NCBI GenBank assembly: GCA_002316215.1 | Contig: DCDB01000016.1 | Span: forward strand, 1-5,630 | Origin: Lachnospiraceae bacterium UBA1066 | Lineage (GTDB): Bacteria > Bacillota > Clostridia > Lachnospirales > Lachnospiraceae | DNA: 5,630 bases | Direction of reading: 5' to 3' | Shown: positions 1 to 5,539 of the stretch, piece by piece | Position numbering within the stretch: the stretch's first letter is position 1 | Layout of the letters: each line of letters opens with the position of its first letter | The notes under the pieces: generated by a model | What the model saw: only the letters and a program-made list of their open reading frames with translations | Databases searched by the model: none | Told to the model about the DNA's origin: nothing | Position numbers and translations under genes: made by a program

Positions 1-1070
1 CCGGACCTGTCATAGAAGCTCTTCATAAAGGCGTGGACGAAATGGGCGATGCGGCCGGCTTTCACGGCTATGCGCCGGATCTGGGCTATGCTTTTTTAAG
101 GGAAGCGATAGCAAAAAGTGATTATGGGGACCGGGGGTGCCGTATCGCACCGGATGAGATCTTCATTTCCGACGGAGCAAAATGCGATTCCGGAAACATC
201 CAGGAGCTTTTTGATACAGATAATATAATTGCTGTCTGCGATCCTGTGTATCCGGTTTATGTGGATTCGAATGTTATGGCGGGCAGGACAGGCACTTATG
301 ATGCGGAAACAGGCACCTGGAGCGATGTCATCTATATGCCATGCACAAAAGAGAATGGTTTTGCGGCGGATCTGCCGAAGGAACGGCCGGATCTTATATA
401 CCTCTGTTTTCCGAATAATCCGACAGGCTCTTCCATTTCGAAGGATCGTCTGCAAAAATGGGTTGATTATGCTAATGAGAACGGCTGTGTCATCATTTAC
501 GATGCGGCTTATGAAGCTTACATATCGACGGAAGGCGTGCCGCATTCCATTTATGAATGCAGCGGGGCCAGAACCTGCGCCGTTGAAATCCGCAGCTTTT
601 CTAAAAATGCCGGATTTACGGGGCTTAGGCTTGGCTTTACGGTTATTCCCAGGGATCTTGTCTGCGGAGGGGCTTCGCTTCATGATATGTGGGCGAGACG
701 TCACGGGACAAAATACAACGGAGCGCCGTATATCGTCCAGAGGGCCGGCGAAGCCTGCTACAGCAGGGAAGGAAAAGCAGCCATTAAACAGCAGGTGGCT
801 TATTATATGGAAAACGCAAGGTCTATTACAGAAGGCCTGAAGCAGATGGGCTACAGTGTTTCGGGAGGTGTCGATGCACCGTATATCTGGATGGAAACAC
901 CGGAGCATATGAGTTCCTGGGAGTTCTTTGATTTTCTTCTTAAAAATGCAAATGTTGTGGGAACTCCGGGTTCGGGCTTCGGACCCCACGGAGAAGGGTA
1001 TTTCCGTCTGACGGCTTTCGGCACGCATGAAAATACACTGGCAGCACTGGAAAGAATCCGAAAGATGTGA
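1..1070 (+). CDS. dapL: LL-diaminopimelate aminotransferase, 5'-truncated by the window edge
   Basis: This is a PLP-dependent fold-type I aminotransferase. DapL converts tetrahydrodipicolinate and glutamate directly to LL-diaminopimelate, the short route to lysine and peptidoglycan precursors in the cytoplasm. The frame is open from base 3 (GPVIEALHKGVDEMG), so the GTG at 33 is an internal Val codon and the true start lies left of the window. About 355 residues are present against roughly 400-410 for the family, so about 50 N-terminal residues are missing. Family landmarks in order are SDGAKCDSGN (SDGAKxDSGN), CDPVYPVYVDSN, FPNNPTG, IIYDAAYEAYI (Asp for the pyridine nitrogen), and SFSKNAGFTGLRLGF with the PLP Lys codon at 603-605. 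GTPGSGFGPHGEGYFRLTAFG near the end carries the substrate-carboxylate Arg at 1005-1007. No frameshift or missing residue was seen. The stop is TGA at 1068-1070. The assignment rests on recognised motifs, not a search. Confidence 0.95.
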   Translation, partial: GPVIEALHKGVDEMGDAAGFHGYAPDLGYAFLREAIAKSDYGDRGCRIAPDEIFISDGAKCDSGNIQELFDTDNIIAVCDPVYPVYVDSNVMAGRTGTYDAETGTWSDVIYMPCTKENGFAADLPKERPDLIYLCFPNNPTGSSISKDRLQKWVDYANENGCVIIYDAAYEAYISTEGVPHSIYECSGARTCAVEIRSFSKNAGFTGLRLGFTVIPRDLVCGGASLHDMWARRHGTKYNGAPYIVQRAGEACYSREGKAAIKQQVAYYMENARSITEGLKQMGYSVSGGVDAPYIWMETPEHMSSWEFFDFLLKNANVVGTPGSGFGPHGEGYFRLTAFGTHENTLAALERIRKM

Positions 1071-1073
1071 ACT

Positions 1074-1080
1074 AAAAGGG
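1074..1080 (+). promoter_or_regulatory. Ribosome binding site of the cyclic di-GMP signalling gene
   Basis: AAAAGGG lies 8 bases before the ATG at 1089, inside the 18-base gap after the dapL stop. It is a moderate Shine-Dalgarno and supports 1089 as the start. A second ATG at 1093 is out of frame. There is no room for a separate promoter in the gap, so co-transcription with dapL is likely, although a promoter inside dapL cannot be excluded. Confidence 0.6.
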
Positions 1081-1088
1081 AAATAAGA

Positions 1089-3767
1089 ATGAATGTGAAA
1101 AAAACGGTTCTTATCGTTGAAGATGAGGAAGTCAATCGCCTTCTGCTGGAAAAAATCCTGGGCAGCCAGTATTCTACAATTGAGGCGGTCGACGGAATTG
1201 ACGGCCTGAATAAGCTTGAGGAGAATGCCGGTAAAATCGACATCGTGCTCCTCGACCTTGTGATGCCTCGTATGGGCGGTTATGAGTTTTTGGAAAAGAA
1301 GGCGCATATTTCCAAAATCGCTTCGGTTCCTGTTATTGTCGTGACACAGAGCGACCGCGAGGAGGATGAAGTGGAAGCCCTGCGGAACGGCGCCGTTGAA
1401 TTCCTGATAAAGCCTTACCGCCCGGAAATCATCCGTTTCCGTATAGAAGCCATCCTGAATATGGTGGAAACGGCAGCTCTCATCAACGTTATGGAACGTG
1501 ATTCACTGACAGGGCAGTATAATAAAGAAGCTTTTTATCGTTTTTCGGAAGATACTATAAGGGAAAATCCGAATATCTCCTTTGATATTTTCTGCCTGGA
1601 TATTGTCGGTTTTAAACTGATCAACGACATGTTCGGGCCGGAAGAAGGAGACAAGGTATTGAAATATGTTGCGGGAATCCTGCAGGCCATGTGTCCGGAA
1701 AAGAACGCCCTGGTCTGCCGCAGCAGCGGCGATGTGTTTTATTTGCTTGCGCCGCATTCGGAAGGCTATCTGGAAAGACTTGACGAAGAACTTGTTCAAC
1801 AGCTTTCTGTTTATCCGCTGGGCTACAATGTTACGATAAAATTAGGCGTTTATCCGATTACGGACAGAACCATGTCGTCATCGGCTATGTGTGACCGTGC
1901 CCGTATGACTGTTGACCGGATTAAAGGAGACGTCCGTCAGCACTTTGCTTATTATGACGCCGAGCAGCATGCGGCTTACCTCGAGGAAATGCAGCTGATC
2001 AGTGAATCCCAGGGAGCCGTCGAGCGCGGTGAGTTCGTGGTTTATTATCAGCCTAAATATGATCTGGAGACAGAAGAGCTTTCGGGAGCGGAAGCCCTTG
2101 TCCGCTGGCAGCATCCGACGAGGGGATTTCTTCCGCCTTCTAAATTTATTCCGCTTTTTGAGAAAAACGGATTTATTACGATACTGGATGTTTTTGTCTG
2201 GCAGGAGGTATGCAGGACAATCCGAAAATGGATGGACAAGGGCAACCGGTCTTTTCCTGTCTCTGTCAATGTGTCCCGCGTCGATATTTATAATCCGCAT
2301 CTTAAAGATATCATTCTCGGGCTTTTGAGAAAATATTCACTTAAGCCTTCGATGCTGCACCTTGAGATAACGGAGTCGACCTATACGGAAAACAGCGTAC
2401 AGCTGATAAAAGTCATCAACAGCCTGAAGGAAGCCGGTTTCTACATTGAAATGGATGATTTCGGTTCCGGGTATTCTTCCCTGAATATGCTGAATGAGGT
2501 TCCCGTTGACTGCCTGAAGCTGGATATTGCTTTTCTTCAGAACAACAAACCGGGGATGCACGGAGGCAGTATCCTGAATTTTGTCATCAATCTTGCAAAA
2601 TGGATGGGTCTTTCCGTTATTGCCGAGGGAATTGAGACAAAGGAACAGGTACTGTTTCTCCGCAGTATCAGCTGCACCTCAGGACAGGGATACTTTTTTT
2701 CCCGCCCCCTTCCCCAGCGGGACTTCGAGGATCTTATGATCCATTCTTCTGTTGCAGAGGAAAAGATGGCGAAACTGCCTTCTAAACCAATGATTGACCT
2801 CAATGACATGTGGAGTCCGGGGTCGAGATTTAACCAGCTTTTTAATGATTTTGTCGGGGCTCTTATCATTGTAGAATTAGAGGAACGGCATCTGCACCTT
2901 GTCCGTGCAAATGAGGAATTTTACCTCCTGCTCGATACGGCCAGAAAGAAGGTGGATCTTGTTTCAGATAACATTATGGAGGCTGTATATCCGGAGGATC
3001 GTGTCCGGCTTCTTGACAGTCTGAAAGAAGCTTCGCAGACAGGTAGAAGCATAGAGTGCAGAGTCCGGCGCCAGGACTTAAAGTGCGGGAAAATTCTCCG
3101 GGATTTCAGGGTAAAAGTCAAGAGAATCAACAATATGGCCGGGATGTGTTATTATTTTGCCTCTATTGATGAAAATGTGCCTGACAGCGCCCTGACCCGA
3201 AAGAAGAAAGAGGATATCGTTTCGGGGAAGGGAAGAAGCGCTGCAGAGCAGCCGGAAAATGACGCGAAGACCAATCTTCTTACCAGAAATTCTTTTAAGA
3301 AAAAAGCGGAAGATATCCTGCAGAGGCCGTATTCCGAAAATGTTGTCAATGCTTTCATTATTGCGGATATTGACGGACTTAGCGGGATTAATGAGCTTTA
3401 CGGACGCGCTACAGGAGATGCGGCCATTGCTTTTATGGGATCGGTTATCAGGGAGAACCTCCGTGCGGGAGATGCAGCCGGCTGTATTGACAGAAATGAT
3501 TTTGCTTTCCTGCTTACGGATGTGCATAGTGAAGCGGTTGCTGTCGCAAGAAGTACGGCAATCAGCCGGATTTTTTCCGCCAGAGGCACGGAAAAATTTC
3601 AATTTCCGATTTCCTGCTCTATGGGTATTGCCATGTTCCCGGTACACGGAAGGAACTATAATACTCTCGTCATGAGGGCGGAGCAGGCAATGTATGCAGC
3701 CAAGAATTCCGGAAAAAATATGTGCCTTGTTTATGAACCGGATCCGCTCTGGGATTCTAAGGAATAG
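1089..3767 (+). CDS. Response regulator with REC-GGDEF-EAL-PAS-GGDEF domains, probable c-di-GMP phosphodiesterase
   Basis: This 892-residue soluble protein probably degrades cyclic di-GMP in response to phosphorylation. The REC domain (about 5-125) has the acidic pair near D12, phospho-acceptor D56 in LLDLVMP, T86 and K108 in LIKPY. A helix (about 118-137) leads to GGDEF-1 (about 136-290), where the signature reads SGDVF (213-217), DxD reads DIV (171-173), and no RxxD inhibitory site precedes it. The EAL domain (about 305-550) is complete by eye: E335 in AEALVRW, N394, E426 in LEITES, D456-D457 in MDDFGSGYSSL, K477, E513 in AEGIET and Q533 in GQGYFFSRP. A PAS-like region follows (about 580-697, with VYPEDRVRLL). 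GGDEF-2 (about 725-885) keeps ADIDG, but its signature reads DRNDF (801-805). I infer that neither GGDEF makes cyclic di-GMP; they may bind nucleotide or act as regulatory or dimerisation modules. No membrane segment or signal peptide is visible. No partner histidine kinase is encoded in this window. Confidence 0.93.
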   Translation: MNVKKTVLIVEDEEVNRLLLEKILGSQYSTIEAVDGIDGLNKLEENAGKIDIVLLDLVMPRMGGYEFLEKKAHISKIASVPVIVVTQSDREEDEVEALRNGAVEFLIKPYRPEIIRFRIEAILNMVETAALINVMERDSLTGQYNKEAFYRFSEDTIRENPNISFDIFCLDIVGFKLINDMFGPEEGDKVLKYVAGILQAMCPEKNALVCRSSGDVFYLLAPHSEGYLERLDEELVQQLSVYPLGYNVTIKLGVYPITDRTMSSSAMCDRARMTVDRIKGDVRQHFAYYDAEQHAAYLEEMQLISESQGAVERGEFVVYYQPKYDLETEELSGAEALVRWQHPTRGFLPPSKFIPLFEKNGFITILDVFVWQEVCRTIRKWMDKGNRSFPVSVNVSRVDIYNPHLKDIILGLLRKYSLKPSMLHLEITESTYTENSVQLIKVINSLKEAGFYIEMDDFGSGYSSLNMLNEVPVDCLKLDIAFLQNNKPGMHGGSILNFVINLAKWMGLSVIAEGIETKEQVLFLRSISCTSGQGYFFSRPLPQRDFEDLMIHSSVAEEKMAKLPSKPMIDLNDMWSPGSRFNQLFNDFVGALIIVELEERHLHLVRANEEFYLLLDTARKKVDLVSDNIMEAVYPEDRVRLLDSLKEASQTGRSIECRVRRQDLKCGKILRDFRVKVKRINNMAGMCYYFASIDENVPDSALTRKKKEDIVSGKGRSAAEQPENDAKTNLLTRNSFKKKAEDILQRPYSENVVNAFIIADIDGLSGINELYGRATGDAAIAFMGSVIRENLRAGDAAGCIDRNDFAFLLTDVHSEAVAVARSTAISRIFSARGTEKFQFPISCSMGIAMFPVHGRNYNTLVMRAEQAMYAAKNSGKNMCLVYEPDPLWDSKE

Positions 3768-3770
3768 AGA

Positions 3771-5048
3771 CTATATCGGATCCTTTTCATTGGGAAAAAG
3801 ATCCGGTATGCCTTCTGTAATGCCTGTCCGGCGTGTCCGATCAAGACCGCCGGCCATATTTTTTGTCGGGCCGGTCAGAAAACAGGCCCGGAAAATACTG
3901 TCTTCGCCCATCCGGCTGCGGATGGCGTCAACGGCACGGTCCGCACACATCAGGCGGTCGTGTCTCTCACGGTCAAAAAGATTAAATTGATAAGCTTCTT
4001 CGTGTGTCAGACGGGAGGTATGCACACCCAGCTGACGGATTGGCGTACCGTCCCACATTTCACTGAAGACGCGTACGGCAGAGCGGTAGAGTTCAATCGT
4101 GACATCTGTCGGAGAAGGAAGCATCTTCTGGTGGGAAAAATGAAAAAACTCATAATCCGTTATGGAAACGGCCAGACAGCATGCCTTCATTCTGTCGGCA
4201 CGAAGACGCGTGCCTACTGTTTCACAGAGGGACAGGAGGACATGGCGGGCCGTATCCATATCCGTCAGGTCGGAGGCGACGGTCGTCGAATTTCCGCAGC
4301 CCTTATTTTCGGGAGGTTCGGAAACAAGCTCTGAGACATCCGTGCCGTTTGCAAAACTCCAGATCACCATGCCCTGGGACTTCAGATGGGCTTTCAGAAT
4401 ATCCGGATCTGTTTTGGCAAGTTCTCCGATGGTATGTATTCCCAGGAGCTGCATCTTATGTTTCGTCGCATGCCCGACAAAGAAGAGCTCTTCGACGGGG
4501 AGCGGCCAGAGCTTCTGCGGAATTTCCTGCGGAAACAGAGAGTGTGTAAGATTGGGTTTCTTCAGTTCACCGGCCATTTTGGCTAAAAGCTTATTTGAAG
4601 AAACACCGATGTTTACTGTGAAGCCGAATTTCTGGTTTATTTCCTCCCTCAGTTCATTTGCAAAGACGACGGGGGTACCATACCGTCCCTCTGTACCGGT
4701 CATGTCGCAGAAGGCTTCATCAATGGAATACTGCTCCACACAGGGGGAATATTTCCTTAAAAGGCGCATCAGGCGGCGCGAGCATTCGACATAAAGCGGA
4801 TAGTTCGGCGGAACGACAATAAGACCCGGACATTTTTTTCGGGCATCCGTCAGGGGCTCGCCTGTTTTTATTCCATATGCTTTGGCCGGGACGGATTTTG
4901 TCAGCACGATACCGTGCCGGTCTTTTTCATTTCCGCCGATGACGGCCGGAATGGTGCGGAGATCGACCGGATCCAGGCATTCGTTTATGCGATAGGCAGC
5001 TTCCCAGCTGAGAAAGGCTGAGTTGACGTCTACATGAAAAATTACCAT
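3771..5048 (-). CDS. dinB: Y-family translesion DNA polymerase (DinB/Pol IV or UmuC-like)
   Basis: This is a 425-residue error-prone polymerase that copies damaged template DNA in the cytoplasm. The palm and fingers (about 1-165) carry D7 in FHVDVNSAF and D110-E111 in YSIDEAF, the three metal-binding carboxylates of the family. F12 sits where the steric gate against ribonucleotides is expected. VNIGVSSNKLLAKMAGELKK is the conserved palm helix region. A helix-hairpin-helix-like thumb follows (about 184-212) and then the little finger (about 250-350). QFNLF (354-358) matches the beta-clamp-binding pattern QLxLF, and about 67 residues follow it. The ATG at 5048 is fixed by AGGAG five bases upstream and by the N-terminal motif sitting directly after it. 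The gene lies 15 bases after the small SOS gene and shares its promoter. Length is normal to slightly long for the family. The Pol IV versus UvrX/UmuC-like subgroup is not certain from sequence alone. Confidence 0.93.
   Translation of the reverse strand: MVIFHVDVNSAFLSWEAAYRINECLDPVDLRTIPAVIGGNEKDRHGIVLTKSVPAKAYGIKTGEPLTDARKKCPGLIVVPPNYPLYVECSRRLMRLLRKYSPCVEQYSIDEAFCDMTGTEGRYGTPVVFANELREEINQKFGFTVNIGVSSNKLLAKMAGELKKPNLTHSLFPQEIPQKLWPLPVEELFFVGHATKHKMQLLGIHTIGELAKTDPDILKAHLKSQGMVIWSFANGTDVSELVSEPPENKGCGNSTTVASDLTDMDTARHVLLSLCETVGTRLRADRMKACCLAVSITDYEFFHFSHQKMLPSPTDVTIELYRSAVRVFSEMWDGTPIRQLGVHTSRLTHEEAYQFNLFDRERHDRLMCADRAVDAIRSRMGEDSIFRACFLTGPTKNMAGGLDRTRRTGITEGIPDLFPNEKDPI
3776..3806. terminator. 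Imperfect hairpin at the convergent gene junction, possible weak terminator
   Basis: Arms 3777-3788 and 3794-3805 pair over 12 positions with one C/A mismatch (3783/3799) and a 5-base loop. A G-T wobble at 3776/3806 can extend the stem. It overlaps the last codons of the polymerase gene and lies just past the stop of the rightward signalling gene. Neither strand has a U-run directly after the stem, so it is not a canonical intrinsic terminator. It could serve as a bidirectional 3'-end structure for both transcripts, or be a by-product of coding sequence. Confidence 0.25.
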
Positions 5049-5053
5049 CTGTG

Positions 5054-5058
5054 CTCCT
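5054..5058 (-). promoter_or_regulatory. Ribosome binding site of the polymerase gene
   Basis: AGGAG read on the minus strand sits five bases before the ATG at 5048, within the 15-base gap after the upstream stop (TGA, 5066-5064). It decides the polymerase start and supports translation from a bicistronic message. Confidence 0.75.
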
Positions 5059-5063
5059 GTGCC

Positions 5064-5363
5064 TCAGCTCAGAGTCCTGAGAAAAATCCAGGTGTGGGAG
5101 AGGACGTTGTATTTGAGAATAAAAATATGTTCACGGCCGCTGATTTCGGCACTGCATGTGTACTGCAGACAGTTGACGCCGGCATAAATCGTAGCTTTTG
5201 ATGCGAGGACTTTTTTTACGGTGACGGATTCTATCTGATGCGCTTCGTTTTCATAACGGAAGCGGAGAGGCGTAAAGTCCCCAAGAGTACTGCAGACGGT
5301 GATGGCCTGAATGGGAACGTTCCAGGATGTTTTTGCTGTATCCGGAGCAGTCGGATTTGTCAT
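5064..5363 (-). CDS. Small SOS-operon protein of unknown function, upstream of the Y-family polymerase
   Basis: The product is a 99-residue protein I do not recognise with confidence. The frame is open back to 5522, but the ATG at 5363 is chosen because a perfect AGGAGG lies eight bases before it and a strong promoter lies between it and the longer start. The first 15 residues are polar and probably flexible. The rest alternates hydrophobic and polar residues as in a small beta-rich domain: VPIQAITVCSTLG (16-28), PLRFRYENEAHQIESV (32-47), then KYNVLSHTWIFLRTL (84-98). There are three Cys (24, 65, 70) and no signal peptide, membrane segment or helix-turn-helix. The pattern of an F-x-Y/W strand followed by H-x-I/V, ending in W-x-x-x-R, recalls small domains beside or fused to Y-family polymerases elsewhere, such as DUF6504; this is from memory and unproven. 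Its place as first gene of a LexA-controlled polymerase operon suggests an accessory role in damage tolerance. Confidence 0.8.
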   Translation of the reverse strand: MTNPTAPDTAKTSWNVPIQAITVCSTLGDFTPLRFRYENEAHQIESVTVKKVLASKATIYAGVNCLQYTCSAEISGREHIFILKYNVLSHTWIFLRTLS

Positions 5364-5371
5364 GGCGGTAA

Positions 5372-5377
5372 CCTCCT
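5372..5377 (-). promoter_or_regulatory. Strong ribosome binding site of the small SOS protein
   Basis: AGGAGG on the minus strand, eight bases before the ATG at 5363. This consensus Shine-Dalgarno excludes the longer in-frame start at 5522, which lies upstream of the promoter. Confidence 0.85.
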
Positions 5378-5385
5378 CTTGAAAT

Positions 5386-5399
5386 CGAACATAAGTTCT
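5386..5399. promoter_or_regulatory. LexA (SOS) box 1, perfect core
   Basis: CGAACATAAGTTCT contains an uninterrupted GAAC-N4-GTTC core, the LexA/DinR operator type of Bacilli and Clostridia. It lies just downstream of the predicted -10 box, covering roughly +4 to +17 of the leftward transcript, where bound repressor would block initiation or clearance. The link to LexA is strengthened by the translesion polymerase in the operon. Confidence 0.85.
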
Positions 5400-5408
5400 A
5401 TATAATGA

Positions 5409-5437
5409 AGTATAGCAGAACATACATTCGATGTAAA
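5409..5437 (-). promoter_or_regulatory. Sigma-A-type promoter of the SOS operon
   Basis: On the minus strand, TTTACA (5437-5432) serves as the -35 and TATACT (5414-5409) as the -10. Each matches five of six consensus bases, the spacer is exactly 17 bases, and a TGC before the -10 makes it an extended -10. The start of transcription is expected near 5402, about 40 bases before the small gene's ATG. LexA-like boxes lie in the spacer and just downstream, so this should be strong when derepressed. Confidence 0.82.
5417..5430. promoter_or_regulatory. LexA (SOS) box 2, one mismatch in the core
   Basis: AGAACATACATTCG has one perfect GAAC half-site and one ATTC half-site in place of GTTC. It lies wholly between the -35 and -10 hexamers. 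Its centre is 31 bp from the centre of box 1, close to three helical turns, so both dimers would sit on the same face of the DNA. The mismatch makes it a weaker site, perhaps filled cooperatively. Confidence 0.6.
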
Positions 5438-5475
5438 GCAAGAGATGCAATTTAGTATGATTTTTCGTTCTTTTG

Positions 5476-5484
5476 TGGTAAAAT
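5476..5484 (+). promoter_or_regulatory. Possible rightward extended -10 promoter
   Basis: TGGTAAAAT forms a TGn plus TAAAAT extended -10 on the plus strand. At the right distance for a -35 only TATGAT (5456-5461) is found, a poor match. Transcription would begin near 5491 and run into the tandem repeats, divergent from the SOS operon. It is weak evidence in AT-rich DNA, where such matches arise by chance. Confidence 0.35.
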
Positions 5485-5494
5485 GAGAAACCAA

Positions 5495-5539
5495 TAAATG
5501 GAAACGTATTCAGATGGTCCATTCAGGCGTTTTTATTTA
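5495..5539 (+). other. Possible stem-loop near the rightward transcript start
   Basis: Arms 5495-5506 and 5528-5539 can pair over 12 positions, ten Watson-Crick and two G-U on the plus-strand RNA. The 21-base loop contains ATTCAG twice (5508-5513 and 5521-5526) around ATGGTCC. No U-run follows directly on either strand, so it is not a standard terminator. The arms are AT-rich and stability would be modest. Confidence 0.3.

Noticed and set aside
33..35. GTG at 33 as the start of dapL
   Set aside because: The frame continues upstream to base 3 with residues matching the DapL family (GPVIEALHKG), so this is an internal Val codon of a gene cut by the window edge.
96..1307. A 403-codon open frame on the minus strand opposite dapL and the REC domain
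   Set aside because: It runs antisense across two genes with clear family motifs, its product is low-complexity and unfamiliar, and it has no convincing ribosome binding site. It reflects the codon use of the genes opposite.
3844..3878. GC-rich inverted repeat (CCGGCC / GGCCGG) as a terminator of the rightward gene
   Set aside because: The T-run lies in the loop rather than after the stem, and the sequence encodes conserved-looking polymerase tail residues.
4162..4794. A 210-codon open frame on the plus strand within the polymerase gene
   Set aside because: It is antisense to a polymerase with an intact set of catalytic motifs along its whole length, and the product matches nothing recognisable.
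5313..5324. GGGAACGTTCCA as a third LexA box
   Set aside because: The GAAC and GTTC half-sites overlap directly instead of being separated by four bases, and it lies inside the small gene's coding sequence.
5364..5522. N-terminal extension of the small SOS protein to the ATG at 5522
   Set aside because: The extension would be encoded upstream of and across the promoter and both LexA boxes, and the ATG at 5363 has a perfect AGGAGG at good spacing.
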